Shown: positions 35,350 through 45,217, counted from the stretch's first letter. The stretch: DNA of 64,000 bases from Sphingobacterium corticibacter (GCF_003076635.1 NZ_QDKG01000001.1:620001-684000); one strand, 5' to 3'. The notes: generated by a model not told the origin, from the letters alone. Program-made: numbers and translations.

Positions 35350-37518
35350 ATGGCCTATATAAACAAGAGACCACTTCGTTCTTTGGGTTACGATTTCGTG
35401 CCAAAAGAATACTTGCCCGCAGGGCAAGATGAATATTACCTGCGATTTCAACAAAATCCTGTTGCTTCCGATCAATTTCGTCACATCACAACGGAAGAAA
35501 TTGATCAATTGATCGCGCATGGCAATGAATCGTCCAACTGGAACGATGTACTGGTTAGTAAAGCTGGGTTTATTCCCGATCAGATTCGTCATTCCAAATT
35601 CCATGGATTGGTGCGCATTGGTAAAATGGACGAAATCTATGTAGAATACCGTGATTTGCGCTTAGCATCTGGGATCTATCATTCGCAGATCATCAGTTCA
35701 GATATTGGCGATTATTGTGCTATTCATCACGTGCGCTATATGGCGCACTATATTGTGGGTAAGGAAGTCATCCTCACGAATATTGATGAGATGGAAACCA
35801 GTTCTAATGCAAAATTTGGAAATGGCGTGCTCAAAGATGGTGATGATCCCGAAAGTCGCATCTATCTGGAATTGTGTAATGAGAATGGTGGCCGTTCGGT
35901 ATTGCCATTTAATGGCATGCAAGCCGGTGATGTTTACCTCTGGACGCGCCATCGCGAAGATGCCGACTTTCAACGTCGTTTGCACGAAATTACCGATTTG
36001 CAGTTTTCATCCAAACGCGGTTATTACAGCATGATCGGAGAGCGGACGGTGATCAAGAATTGTCATACCATCAAAAACGTACAGATAGGATCCGATGCCT
36101 ACATCAAAGGGGTTAATAAAATTAAGAACGTTACGGTCAACTCGATCTCTTCTGCCTATACGCAGATCGGCGAAGGTTGTGAGCTGGTGAATGGCATAGT
36201 AGGCTATGGCTGTCGTATCTTTTATGGTGTAAAAGCAGTCCGGTTTATCCTGTCTTCCTTCTCGCAATTGAAATACGGCGCACGATTGATTAACTCCTTT
36301 CTAGGCGATAATTCGACGATATCGTGTTGTGAAGTACTGAATTCCTTGTTGTTCCCAGCGCACGAACAACATCATAATAACTCTTTTCTCTGTGCATCCT
36401 TGATTATGGGGCAGAGCAATATGGCCGCTGGTGCGACGGTTGGATCGAATCATAATTCTCGCGCAGCAGATGGTGAGCTGATGGCGGGACGAGGCTTCTG
36501 GCCAGGCTTGTGTGTGAGTTTGAAGCACAATTCGCGTTTTGCATCTTATTCGCTGATCGTCAAAGGAGATTTTCTCCACGAACTGGATATTCGAATTCCA
36601 TTTTCACTCATCAGCAATGATGTACACCAGGATCGGCTGGTCATCATCCCAGGCTATTGGTTTATGTACAATATGTACGCGCTGATGCGCAATACCAGCA
36701 AATTCACTGCTCGGGATAATCGCAAGCTGAAAAATCAACATTTCGAATACGATGTGATCGCGCCAGACACCGTTAATGAGATGTTTAATACCTTCTCGGA
36801 GATCGAAAATGCGGTCAGTTTATTAGGCGACGAAGCGCTACGCGCGTTGAAAGATCCAGCAGCGGATTTTCAGTATGAAGTATTGCTAACGAATGTAGAA
36901 AACTCCCGTCGGAAAGTTGTATTGAAGAAGCCGAAAGAAGTATATCATCTCTTTCAGCGTTTGATCCGGTATTACGCGGCTACACAAATATTGTCCTTTA
37001 TCGAAACCAATACTTTGGAAGATTTCTGGCAATTGCTGCAAAGTGAACCGCTACAACGCAAGGCTTTTACAAACGTAGGAAGTCAGCTCATACCAGATCA
37101 AGATTTACAATCGTTGATTTCTGATATAAAAACGGGTGCGCTCAATTCTTGGTTAGAAATTCATCAACGCTATCACCAGTTGAGTAGCACATACCTAACT
37201 GAAAAGCTATTGCATAGTATCGCTTCTTTGCAAGAACTAAGTGCTTTGTCTGCTGCAACATGGGATGCCTTGTTTGTACAACAATTAATGGAAGAATCGC
37301 TAGAAACAAAGCGTTGGATTCGTGGTGAAATTGAACGGACAAGAGCCAAAGATTATGAAAGTGACTTCCGTAAAATGCTGTATAATTCAGACGAAGAAAT
37401 GGAAGCAGTGGTTGGCAAATTGTCTGACAACAGTTTTATCCTTTCACAGAATAAGGAGATGGTAGAATTTGAATCTCGTATTAAGAACTTACTTGATGTA
37501 CTTGCTTCAGCGGTATAG
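35350..37518 (+). CDS. DUF4954 family protein with left-handed beta-helix repeats
   Basis: The 722-residue protein matches what I recall of DUF4954: the start RPLRSLGYDFVPKEYLPAGQDEYYLRFQQNP, a hexapeptide-type beta-helix (about 95-420, e.g. IISSDIGDYCAIHHVRYMAHYIVGKEVILTNI and AYTQIGEGCELVNGIVGYGCRIFYG) and a mostly helical C-terminal part (about 450-720). Beta-helices of this kind occur in acyl- and nucleotidyltransferases such as GlmU and LpxA. The function is not established. A 6-bp gap to glmS implies one operon and suggests a role in amino-sugar or envelope precursor metabolism. Confidence 0.8.
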   Translation: MAYINKRPLRSLGYDFVPKEYLPAGQDEYYLRFQQNPVASDQFRHITTEEIDQLIAHGNESSNWNDVLVSKAGFIPDQIRHSKFHGLVRIGKMDEIYVEYRDLRLASGIYHSQIISSDIGDYCAIHHVRYMAHYIVGKEVILTNIDEMETSSNAKFGNGVLKDGDDPESRIYLELCNENGGRSVLPFNGMQAGDVYLWTRHREDADFQRRLHEITDLQFSSKRGYYSMIGERTVIKNCHTIKNVQIGSDAYIKGVNKIKNVTVNSISSAYTQIGEGCELVNGIVGYGCRIFYGVKAVRFILSSFSQLKYGARLINSFLGDNSTISCCEVLNSLLFPAHEQHHNNSFLCASLIMGQSNMAAGATVGSNHNSRAADGELMAGRGFWPGLCVSLKHNSRFASYSLIVKGDFLHELDIRIPFSLISNDVHQDRLVIIPGYWFMYNMYALMRNTSKFTARDNRKLKNQHFEYDVIAPDTVNEMFNTFSEIENAVSLLGDEALRALKDPAADFQYEVLLTNVENSRRKVVLKKPKEVYHLFQRLIRYYAATQILSFIETNTLEDFWQLLQSEPLQRKAFTNVGSQLIPDQDLQSLISDIKTGALNSWLEIHQRYHQLSSTYLTEKLLHSIASLQELSALSAATWDALFVQQLMEESLETKRWIRGEIERTRAKDYESDFRKMLYNSDEEMEAVVGKLSDNSFILSQNKEMVEFESRIKNLLDVLASAV

Positions 37519-37558
37519 CCACGAAGTATGACCATCTTTGTTGGTGGCAAGTTATTCG

Positions 37559-37600
37559 AAACAACCCCTCCGTTTCTTTCAAGAAACGGAGGGGTTGTTT
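37559..37600. terminator. Bidirectional terminator, DUF4954 gene / copper cluster
   Basis: A stem of about 19 bp, 37559-37577 with 37582-37600, 4-nt loop, with A-rich and T-rich outer ends. It ends both convergent transcripts. Confidence 0.9.
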
Positions 37601-37618
37601 ATTAAGCAGATACCAAGC

Positions 37619-37834
37619 TTACAGCGCCGTCGCTGTAAAACCAGCTTTCTGTACCGCGGAAAGTACTTCATCCGCCGTAGCGCCGGCGCTCTGCACCGTC
37701 AGGATTTTGTCGGGGTTGTTCGTGTCTACTTCCCATTGTTGGATACCCAATACATCTTCCAAAAAGGGAGTTACTGCTTTGATGCAGCTGCCGCAATTGA
37801 TGCTGGTTTTAAATCTCAATACGTTATTTTCCAT
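37619..37834 (-). CDS. HMA-domain copper chaperone (CopZ-like)
   Basis: A 71-residue single heavy-metal-associated domain. The metal-binding motif is NCGSC (Cys14, Cys17) followed by the usual helix and a terminal GFTATAL. Such proteins carry Cu(I) to the P-type ATPase encoded 40 bp upstream on the same strand. The normal GMTCxxC motif is INCGSC here, i.e. Met is replaced by Asn, seen in other Bacteroidota versions. Small but clearly real from context and domain. Confidence 0.9.
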   Translation of the reverse strand: MENNVLRFKTSINCGSCIKAVTPFLEDVLGIQQWEVDTNNPDKILTVQSAGATADEVLSAVQKAGFTATAL

Positions 37835-37874
37835 GATGTTATTTGTATTAAATGATATGCTTGTTTGATTTTAA

Positions 37875-40304
37875 TTATGCAATCGTGCTGCCTACACTCC
37901 GCCATTTAAGGCGTAAACTATTCGATACGACTGACACACTACTCAGCGCCATGGCCGCACTGGCAATCATCGGACTCAATAAGAATCCAAAGCTAGGGTA
38001 CAAAATGCCTGCCGCAATCGGAATGCCTACCAAATTGTAGATAAAGGCCCAGAAAAGATTTTGTCGGATTGTTCTGACCGTCAATTGTGATAACCGAATG
38101 GCGACTGGGACTTTCTGTAAATCCGATGAAACGATGGTCATTTTGGCCACATCCATCGCGATATCACTTCCTTTGCCCATCGCGATGCTCACGTCGGCCT
38201 GTGCCAATGCCGCACTATCGTTGATGCCATCACCGACCATGCCTACTACATTGCCTTCGTCTTGTAGCTTTTTGATGTACTGACTTTTGTCTTCTGGTAG
38301 CATCTCTGATTCGAAATATTGAATACCTGCCTGCCGCGCAATCGCCGCTGCTGTAGCTTCGTTATCACCCGTCAACATATACGTTTTAATCCCCATTTTG
38401 CGCAGCTCTGTAATAGCGTCAGGAGTTGTCTCCTTAATAGGATCAGCGACAGCTAACAAGGCCAATACCTGTTGCTCGCTCGCAAACCAGATAACGGTCC
38501 GACCAGATTGCGCGTATTCTGCCGATTTTTCGAATAATATATCAGATAGCGATACATCTCGACTGATCATGAGCTTTTGATTTCCTACCAAGTACGATTT
38601 GCCTTCATACGTTGCCACAATACCTTTTCCAGTAATGCTTTCAAAATTATCCAGCGCCATTTGAGGTGATTCTGGCCACGCATTTACGATCGCTTCAGCT
38701 AGTGGATGCTCCGACAGATGTTCCATGGCTACGAGCACCTGTTGATGGATTTTATTTTCCTCCAACCAATATTGATCGGTTACCTGTGGGCGACCCATAG
38801 TGAGCGTACCTGTTTTGTCAAATACGAGTACATTCAAATCTTTAGCTCGTTCAATACTTTCAGCATCCTTGATCAGAATACCAGCCGATGCGGCACGACC
38901 AACACCTACCATAATGGCTGTCGGTGTGGCCAAGCCCAATGCGCATGGACAAGCGATCACTAGCACCGTCACAAATGCCATAATGCCCTGTGTAAGCCAG
39001 TGCTCGCCACTAAAAATAAACCAGCTCAACATACTGAGTAAGGCGATGGTAATGACAATTGGCACAAAAATACCTGCAATTTTATCCACTAATTTTTGCA
39101 CAGGAGCTTTACTTCCTTGCGCACTGCGTACCATCGCAATAATCTGTGCTAGCACGGTATCTTCGCCTACTTTTTGTGCGCGAAATTGAAAACTACCACG
39201 CTGATTGACCGTGCCTGCGTACACAGATTCGCCATTGTTTTTCAGTACGGGAATAGATTCTCCGCTGAGCATACTTTCGTCTACATAAGATTCACCTTGC
39301 TCCACGAGTCCATCAACTGGAATCTTTTCGCCCGGGCGTACGAGCAATAGGTTATTGAGTACCACATCTGCGATCTTGATCTCCTGCTGCGCGCCTTGGT
39401 CATCGAGTCGAATCACAGTCTTGGGTTGCATACCCATCAATTTGTTGATCGCGTCCGAAGTATGACTTTTAGCACGTGCTTCCAACAATTTCCCTAGCAA
39501 TACAAAAGCGATGATGACGGCCGCTGCCTCAAAATAAATGTGTGCTTCTAGACCACTTCGTAGCCAAAACTCTGGAAATAATAAGGTGAATACGCTGAAA
39601 ATGTATGCCGTTCCGGTACTTAATGCCACCAGTGTATCCATATTTACCGCACGATGTTTGGCCTGTTTCCAAGCGTGTACAAAGAAATCGCTACCCACCC
39701 AGAATACCAATGGCGTCGTAAAAGCAAACATGATCCAGTTGGCGTAAGGTGCATGCATGAAGAACATACCATATACGAATACGGGCAATGCTAGTAATAA
39801 TGCAAAGAAAGTTTTTCGTTTTAATTTGCTGTATTGCTCTTGCTGTATGGCGTCTTTTTTCTCCTCGCGCGATGCTGCAGGTTCTAAAAGAAGATCAAAT
39901 CCGATAGATCTTACCACCTTTTGGAGGTCTTGTTCTTGGATCATATTAGGGAGATATTCTACCTGTGCACTGGTATTGGCAAAATTGACGCTCGCTTGCA
40001 GCACGCCTGGTTGCGCCAGCATCATGCTTTGAATGCTGCTAGCGCAAGATGCACAGCTCATATCGAGCACAGGGATCTCTTGTTTTTGCGTTTGAGGAGC
40101 GTAGCCTTGTTGTTGTAATAAGGAAACAATGCGCACTAAAAGATTTCGATCAGTACTATCGATTATCAGATTCCCTTTATCCAACGTTATTGATGGTACA
40201 ATTTCGGCCTGCGCAAATGCGTGCTTTATATTTTTTTCATCCGTTTGGTTAAGGTGTTTTTTAGCCAAAGGAATAATGGTTGTTGATGGGTTATTCTCGC
40301 TCAT
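37875..40304 (-). CDS. copA: Copper-exporting P1B-type ATPase
   Basis: The 809-residue pump exports Cu(I) across the inner membrane. The N-terminal region holds a degenerate HMA-like fold with no Cys (about 10-75) and then a normal HMA with CASC (Cys84, Cys87). The core has paired membrane helices, the CPC ion motif in [13 protein letters not shown], actuator SGES, phosphorylation site DKTGTLT, the HP motif in SEHPLAEAI and GDGINDS. I chose ATG 40304 (MSENNPS); the frame continues upstream only to a TTG. A nested inverted repeat lies just before the start. The chaperone gene is 40 bp downstream. Confidence 0.96.
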   Translation of the reverse strand: MSENNPSTTIIPLAKKHLNQTDEKNIKHAFAQAEIVPSITLDKGNLIIDSTDRNLLVRIVSLLQQQGYAPQTQKQEIPVLDMSCASCASSIQSMMLAQPGVLQASVNFANTSAQVEYLPNMIQEQDLQKVVRSIGFDLLLEPAASREEKKDAIQQEQYSKLKRKTFFALLLALPVFVYGMFFMHAPYANWIMFAFTTPLVFWVGSDFFVHAWKQAKHRAVNMDTLVALSTGTAYIFSVFTLLFPEFWLRSGLEAHIYFEAAAVIIAFVLLGKLLEARAKSHTSDAINKLMGMQPKTVIRLDDQGAQQEIKIADVVLNNLLLVRPGEKIPVDGLVEQGESYVDESMLSGESIPVLKNNGESVYAGTVNQRGSFQFRAQKVGEDTVLAQIIAMVRSAQGSKAPVQKLVDKIAGIFVPIVITIALLSMLSWFIFSGEHWLTQGIMAFVTVLVIACPCALGLATPTAIMVGVGRAASAGILIKDAESIERAKDLNVLVFDKTGTLTMGRPQVTDQYWLEENKIHQQVLVAMEHLSEHPLAEAIVNAWPESPQMALDNFESITGKGIVATYEGKSYLVGNQKLMISRDVSLSDILFEKSAEYAQSGRTVIWFASEQQVLALLAVADPIKETTPDAITELRKMGIKTYMLTGDNEATAAAIARQAGIQYFESEMLPEDKSQYIKKLQDEGNVVGMVGDGINDSAALAQADVSIAMGKGSDIAMDVAKMTIVSSDLQKVPVAIRLSQLTVRTIRQNLFWAFIYNLVGIPIAAGILYPSFGFLLSPMIASAAMALSSVSVVSNSLRLKWRSVGSTIA

Positions 40305-40305
40305 G

Positions 40306-40334
40306 GTGTAAACCAATATTGGTAATGCTTACAC
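40306..40334 (-). promoter_or_regulatory. Nested inverted repeat before copA
   Basis: ACCAATATTGGT (40312-40323) is a perfect 12-bp palindrome, flanked by GTGTAA (40306-40311) and its complement TTACAC (40329-40334). It begins 2 bp before the copA start, so it could be an operator or an mRNA hairpin over the ribosome site. Confidence 0.45.
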
Positions 40335-40380
40335 AAAGATCGTTACGATGAGGTCAGTAAAGTTTACGTTTTGTTACTTT

Positions 40381-40959
40381 TTACTTGTAAGATTTCACAG
40401 CATCCAGCGGCATTCTGGTGTTTTCGGTGGATTGTTTAAATTGGGAGGGCGATAGGCCAGTTACTTTTTTGAATTGATTGCTCAAATAGGCCACGCTGGA
40501 ATAATGCATTTGATCCGCAATTTGCGAGAGTGTGAGTTCATCATACTGCAATAGCTCTTTGACGCGTTCGATCTTTTGCGCTATGAAGAATTTCTCGATC
40601 GTAGTGGCTTCGACTTCTGAAAACCAAGCCGACAAATGGGCATAATCCTGATGCAGCTCTTTTTCTAGCCAAGTAGAAAGGTTGAGCTTCTGCCCGAGAT
40701 CTTTTTGATATATCAGATCGATAATAGCGGTTTTTATACGTTCTACAGTTTGCAGGCGCTTGTTATCAATCAGTTCGAAACCCAACATATCTAATTCTTT
40801 TCTAATGGTTTCCAGTAAGTCGGGTGAAATGCTTGCCGATGTCGTTACTTCGCCTAATGCAATATGTGAAATGGGTAAAGCCCATTTATTCATCTGCTCT
40901 TCTACGACCATGATGCAGCGATTGCATACCATATTTTTAATATAAAGTGTCGTATCCAT
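40381..40959 (-). CDS. AraC-type regulator with N-terminal HMA-like metal-binding domain
   Basis: The 192-residue protein combines a short HMA-like domain (about 1-65, NMVCNRC with Cys12 and Cys15, ending GFELIDNK) with an AraC-type double HTH (about 95-178: KFFIAQKIERVKELLQYDELTLSQIADQMHYSSVAYLSNQFKKVTGLSPSQFK). No sugar-binding cupin is present. The gene is 76 bp upstream of copA on the same strand. Cys pair plus location imply a copper-sensing activator of the copA cluster, a design unlike the well-known CueR, CsoR or CopY sensors. DNA binding is certain by family; metal sensing is inference. Confidence 0.87.
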   Translation of the reverse strand: MDTTLYIKNMVCNRCIMVVEEQMNKWALPISHIALGEVTTSASISPDLLETIRKELDMLGFELIDNKRLQTVERIKTAIIDLIYQKDLGQKLNLSTWLEKELHQDYAHLSAWFSEVEATTIEKFFIAQKIERVKELLQYDELTLSQIADQMHYSSVAYLSNQFKKVTGLSPSQFKQSTENTRMPLDAVKSYK

Positions 40960-40988
40960 TGTTCAGATCTTGATCTATACGAAAGTAG

Positions 40989-41020
40989 GAAAAGCCCATG
41001 GCATTATGCATGGGCTTTTC
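40989..41020. terminator. Terminator downstream of the DUF4342 gene
   Basis: GAAAAGCCCATG (40989-41000) pairs with CATGGGCTTTTC (41009-41020), 8-nt loop; A and T runs inside the arms suit both directions. It ends the DUF4342 transcript 18 bp past its stop. Confidence 0.85.
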
Positions 41021-41037
41021 TCAATTTGCTGTCAAAA

Positions 41038-41373
41038 TTAATACTGCGGTGACTCAGGTTCATCTGTGTGATGCGTTGGTTCTGTTGGATTGCTCGGCTC
41101 GGAAGGTGCGGATGATGTCGGTTCTTCTTTAGGGGAGTCGGTTCGTTCGACTACGATTTTACATTCCGTCAGGATCGCTGCCAAAGCGCCAACTGCGGCA
41201 AATATCGGAGCCAAAACAATTCCTACTACACCGATGGTCACCGGAAAGCTGATGATCTCTTTGTTGTTCTTATCAGCAATAGAGATTTTGCGTACATTAC
41301 CTTCTGCAATCAGATCTTTGATCTTTTTTAATAGATTCTCACCGTTGATGCTAAATGTTTCTTTGAAAGACAT
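41038..41373 (-). CDS. DUF4342 domain protein
   Basis: A 111-residue protein whose first 75 residues fit DUF4342: EGNVRKISIADKNNKEIISFPVTIGVVGIVLAPIFAAVGALAAILTECKIVVE, with one hydrophobic segment (about 46-70). The C-terminal tail is low-complexity Ser/Pro/Glu/Thr (about 80-111). Function is unknown; members are small proteins with a membrane-associated segment, often in Firmicutes and Bacteroidota. It stands alone between the copper regulator and the OmpA gene. Confidence 0.8.
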   Translation of the reverse strand: MSFKETFSINGENLLKKIKDLIAEGNVRKISIADKNNKEIISFPVTIGVVGIVLAPIFAAVGALAAILTECKIVVERTDSPKEEPTSSAPSEPSNPTEPTHHTDEPESPQY

Positions 41374-41596
41374 AGTCGTATTTTTTTAAATGGTTGACTT
41401 ATTTGTTATAATCAAAAGTAGCAGTACTGCTTTATGTTTGATAGTTCTTTTAGGTGAATGGCTGCGGATTGTCGGTAAAAACTCCCTGAATGTCGGTTTA
41501 TGTTTAGCAGTTCATGATAAATAATTTAATACTTTTTAGCATTTTGGCACGATCTAAGTATCTAAATTAGTACAAAGTGATTTAATACAAACTAAT

Positions 41597-42478
41597 ATGA
41601 AAAAACAAAGGATATGGCCTTTAGCATTTCTAATCATCGGAACGATGCTTTTCAGTGCTTGTGGAGTCAAAAAAAAGGTGCATCAGGCGCTTGAAGCCGA
41701 GCACCGTGCGCTTGGGGAACGCTATCAACAAAGTCAAGTGGAGCTAGCAGAATCGCGCGCTCGTGTAAAAAGCTTGGAAGATCAATTGGAATCAGAGCGT
41801 CGTAATAATGCTTCGTTGAAAGAAGCATTAGCCAGATTGCAGGGAACGTTGGATAACAGTATTAACCAAAATACACAAGGAAATGTTAACATTTCGAAAT
41901 TGGTTGATGAGATTAATGCCTCTAACCGGTACATTCAGCATTTGGTGAATACCAAAAATAAGAGCGACTCGCTTAATATGGTATTGACTAATAATTTGAC
42001 GCGCTCATTGAGCAGAGAAGAATTGAAGGATGTGGATGTGCAGGTGCTGAAAGGTGTTGTCTACATTTCACTAGCCGACAATATGCTATATCGCTCGGGC
42101 AGTTATGAGATTTCTGATCAGGCAGGAGCAACATTGAGCAAGATTGCCAAAATCATTCAGGACTACAGAGAGTATGATGTTCTGATTGAAGGTAATACCG
42201 ATCCAGATCCGATTACGCAGAAAAATATCCGCAATAACTGGGATCTAAGTACCTTGCGTGCATCATCTGTCGTGCAAGCTTTGCAAAATACCTATGGTGT
42301 AGATCCTAAACGCATGACGGCTGGTGGTCGTGGTGAGTACAACCCAATCGCCGACAATGCTACCGCACAAGGTAAAGCGCGCAATCGTCGTACGCAGATT
42401 ATCATTACGCCAAAACTGGATCAGTTTATGGAGCTAATCGATAAAGCGCCAGCAACAGATAGTACAGAAGTGCAATAA
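41597..42478 (+). CDS. OmpA-family lipoprotein with coiled coil
   Basis: The 293-residue protein has a lipoprotein signal with Cys22 (LFSAC), a long charged coiled coil (about 30-125, HQALEAEHRALGERYQQSQVELAESRARVKSLEDQLESE...), and a C-terminal OmpA domain (about 150-280: VVYISLADNMLYRSGSYEIS, VLIEGNTDPDP, LSTLRASSVVQAL, GRGEYNPIADN, RNRRTQIII) that binds peptidoglycan. It likely links the outer membrane to the wall, somewhat like Pal with an added spacer. Confidence 0.92.
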   Translation: MKKQRIWPLAFLIIGTMLFSACGVKKKVHQALEAEHRALGERYQQSQVELAESRARVKSLEDQLESERRNNASLKEALARLQGTLDNSINQNTQGNVNISKLVDEINASNRYIQHLVNTKNKSDSLNMVLTNNLTRSLSREELKDVDVQVLKGVVYISLADNMLYRSGSYEISDQAGATLSKIAKIIQDYREYDVLIEGNTDPDPITQKNIRNNWDLSTLRASSVVQALQNTYGVDPKRMTAGGRGEYNPIADNATAQGKARNRRTQIIITPKLDQFMELIDKAPATDSTEVQ

Positions 42479-42497
42479 GATAAATCTTGTAACCGTA

Positions 42498-42541
42498 TAA
42501 AACCCATCTTCACGCAAAACGCGCATGAAGATGGGTTTTTT
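42498..42541 (+). terminator. Terminator after the OmpA lipoprotein gene
   Basis: AAAACCCATCTTCA pairs with TGAAGATGGGTTTT around a 13-nt loop, followed by T residues. It lies in the 95-bp gap before the MscS gene. Confidence 0.85.
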
Positions 42542-42573
42542 GTTATCCAGATAGGTATTCCTATTTTTGCAGG

Positions 42574-43896
42574 ATGAAGGACAAGATTGAACAATTTTTG
42601 GCTGACGAACAGGTCAACACACAAATCTACAATACGACGTACCAACAGCTCGCTCATTTGCAGCTCAATAGCCAACTCACGCATATTCTTACTACCGCCG
42701 CTTTATTGATTGCCATGGCCATCGTACTATTTATGGTGGATTACTTGGTGCGCCACATTATTATAGGAGTTTTCTCCAAGATTATGCGACGCTCGCAACA
42801 GAATGCGCACGAACGACTGGTTCAAAACAAGTTTTTTTCTAATCTGAGTTTATTGATTCTATTGATCATTACTCAGGCTTTCTTGCCTTTAGTGTTTCGC
42901 GGATTTCCTGCCACACTTTCTTTTTTAGAAGCTTCGCTAAATCTCCTTATTGCCTTTGTGACATTACGATTAATCAATTCGGTGTTCAAAACTGGACGCG
43001 ATTTGTTTAAAGATAAACCCGGTTTTGTAGACAAGCCTTTGGATAGCTATTTACAAGTATTGCAGATTGTGCTTTACTTCATCGGTGGAACGATCTTATT
43101 CACCGTCATTACAGGAAAGTCACCCGGCGATTTCCTGATTTCGATGGGAGCTGCTTCTGCTATTTTGATGTTGGTATTTAAGGATACGATTCTGGGTTTC
43201 GTTGCTAGCATTCAGGTTTCTGCCAATGATTCGGTACGGGTAGGGGATTGGATCGAGATGAAAAAATACAATGCCGATGGTGATGTCTTGCAGATCAATC
43301 TCAACAATATCCGGATTCGAAATTTCGACCGTACGATTGTGACGATACCTACGCATACGTTGCTCACCGAGTCATTCACCAATTATCGTGGGATGCAGCA
43401 ATCGGGTGGTCGACGTATCAAACGCTCGGTAAATGTTAAGATCTCATCCATTCATTATGTAAGCGATGCAGAAATTGCGCAGTTAAGACAGATTCGTTTA
43501 TTGCAAGATTTTATTGATCAACGATTGGGGGAGATTCAAGCTTACAATGATGAGTTTTTACCAGATGAAAGTATGCCGGTCAACGGCCGTAGAATGACAA
43601 ACATTGGACTGTTTCGTGCCTATCTTTCTGCTTATGCGAAAGCACATCCACGTATTCAGCAAAGTTCGATGGTGATGGTTCGTCAACTTGCACCTACAGA
43701 GCATGGTCTTCCTTTGGAGTTGTACATGTTTACGGATGGCACCAGTTGGGCTTTTTATGAAGAAGCGCTAGCGGATATCTTTGACCACCTATTTGCTGCA
43801 ATCAAATTCTTTGATTTAGAGGTCTTTGAAGCACCAGCGTCCGATGATCTCCGTCAATTGAAACAATCTTTTACTAAAGACATGCTTTCCAATTAA
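42574..43896 (+). CDS. MscS-family mechanosensitive channel
   Basis: The 440-residue protein has several membrane helices in the first ~215 residues (e.g. ILTTAALLIAMAIVLFMVDYLV, LSLLILLIITQAFLPLVF, ILFTVITG) and the MscS pore helix around GDFLISMGAASAILMLVFKDTILGFVASIQVSAND near 190-225, followed by the beta domain VRVGDWIEMKKYNADGDVLQINLNNIRIRNFDRTIVTIPTH. The C-terminal domain is larger than E. coli MscS, as in YbdG-like members. It releases solutes on osmotic downshock at the inner membrane. It converges on the porin gene with a 33-bp gap and no visible hairpin. Confidence 0.92.
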   Translation: MKDKIEQFLADEQVNTQIYNTTYQQLAHLQLNSQLTHILTTAALLIAMAIVLFMVDYLVRHIIIGVFSKIMRRSQQNAHERLVQNKFFSNLSLLILLIITQAFLPLVFRGFPATLSFLEASLNLLIAFVTLRLINSVFKTGRDLFKDKPGFVDKPLDSYLQVLQIVLYFIGGTILFTVITGKSPGDFLISMGAASAILMLVFKDTILGFVASIQVSANDSVRVGDWIEMKKYNADGDVLQINLNNIRIRNFDRTIVTIPTHTLLTESFTNYRGMQQSGGRRIKRSVNVKISSIHYVSDAEIAQLRQIRLLQDFIDQRLGEIQAYNDEFLPDESMPVNGRRMTNIGLFRAYLSAYAKAHPRIQQSSMVMVRQLAPTEHGLPLELYMFTDGTSWAFYEEALADIFDHLFAAIKFFDLEVFEAPASDDLRQLKQSFTKDMLSN

Positions 43897-43928
43897 AGAG
43901 CACATCGCATTCGTCGTCGGATAATAAC

Positions 43929-45173
43929 TTAGATACCTAGCTCGACTTGAAATGTGCCGCCCCAAGTTCCCTTGCGGTTGCTGTTGTTGAACACGCCATC
44001 GCGAAAGAGATAGGAAGCATTTGCCTGAAATTTCAATCGGTGTGCTTTGAAGTATTTGGTCAAACCAAGTTCAATCACTTCGGTTTGTGATTCGACGGCT
44101 TGAATATCGCGATGCGGTTTTACATACGTATAGCGGCTGGCAATCTCATAACCATGATGCAGCAAGTAGGATAGTTGCTGATTGACACCCCAACCTTTGT
44201 AAGCGTGAACGGCTTGCAAAGGATCGCTTTCTAAGAAGTTAAGTGGGTTATCGACATCGCGACGCATGTATTCTGCCATATACGCCCAACCAGTATATTT
44301 AAATATCATATCGGCATAACTGGTTTTTAATGTCATCGGGTTGACTACCATTTTTCCTGTTTGTCCACCAGAACGCGTGGTGCGATCGTTGTAGCTATAT
44401 CCAGCAGCAAGGGACAATTTTGGTGTTGGTTCACGTTCTAAGTCCCCTTCGGAATAGTCGCCATCATTGGTGAAATCTCCTAATGGCAAAAACTCTACTC
44501 GACCGGTATAGGCCAAGCCATCGTCAGTCGTCACGGCCACGCGTCCTTCTCCGGTCGAAACCGCAAACTTGGCGTGTACCGGCATATTGTTAATCTGCTT
44601 GTTAAGGTGCATCGTGAGGTTAAAATCACGATCAATATTAAAGGCTGAGTTGACTAGCGAACGCTCGGCGAACTGTAGTTGACCCGATGAATTTACCCTT
44701 TGGCGGTTTCCGGGCAGCTTGTTTTGGCCGAAGGAAACGTAGAAATCGTCTGTGAAATTATAGAACATCACGGCGTCACGTACGATGTTGGGCACTCCAG
44801 TATCATCAAAATCTTGGTCTCCTCGTGTAAATGCGAGCTGTACACTGTATGATATTTTTGGCGTATAGATGTAGCCATCCATCCGCAATCGTAACCTGCG
44901 CACGCGCGCTTCCCATTCATTATTGCTCTGCTCATCCAATACGTTGGTATAACGCAATCTGTTTTGCATCCGAAAACGGAAGTTGGTATAAAACAAACTG
45001 TCCGGACTCATGAACTGGATTCCCTTGAAGTTTCCTAGCGTTGCACGGTCATCTCGCTCTTGCGCGTGTACTGATGGTTGTACCAGTAAATTGGTGAGAA
45101 AAAGAATAAAGAGAGAAAAGAGGCGAAGTTTTCGCCCGTAAGAAGAGGTCGCTTGATACCACATAATTTTCAC
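43929..45173 (-). CDS. Outer-membrane porin, phosphate-selective porin O/P type
   Basis: The 414-residue protein has an extended N-terminal signal (hydrophobic core about 18-33, cleavage near VHAQ) and then alternating-pattern beta strands to a C-terminal FQVELGI typical of a barrel end. RRLRLRMDGYIYTPKISYSVQLAFTRGDQDF and FYVSFGQNKLPGNRQR fit the OprO/OprP-like porins of Bacteroidota, whose substrate is often phosphate or unknown. No Pho-box-like repeat lies upstream, so phosphate control is not supported here. Confidence 0.85.
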   Translation of the reverse strand: MKIMWYQATSSYGRKLRLFSLFILFLTNLLVQPSVHAQERDDRATLGNFKGIQFMSPDSLFYTNFRFRMQNRLRYTNVLDEQSNNEWEARVRRLRLRMDGYIYTPKISYSVQLAFTRGDQDFDDTGVPNIVRDAVMFYNFTDDFYVSFGQNKLPGNRQRVNSSGQLQFAERSLVNSAFNIDRDFNLTMHLNKQINNMPVHAKFAVSTGEGRVAVTTDDGLAYTGRVEFLPLGDFTNDGDYSEGDLEREPTPKLSLAAGYSYNDRTTRSGGQTGKMVVNPMTLKTSYADMIFKYTGWAYMAEYMRRDVDNPLNFLESDPLQAVHAYKGWGVNQQLSYLLHHGYEIASRYTYVKPHRDIQAVESQTEVIELGLTKYFKAHRLKFQANASYLFRDGVFNNSNRKGTWGGTFQVELGI

Positions 45174-45209
45174 TAATAGAAGCTGCTAGCCTTTGTAAGC
45201 AAAGCGGTA

Positions 45210-45217
45210 CAAAACTA
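45210..45217 (-). promoter_or_regulatory. -7 element for the porin gene
   Basis: The minus strand reads TAGTTTTG (TAnnTTTG), 36 bp before the start codon. No clear -33. Confidence 0.5.

Noticed and set aside
43897..43928. Terminator between the MscS and porin genes
   Set aside because: No stable inverted repeat or T tract was found in this 32-bp gap.
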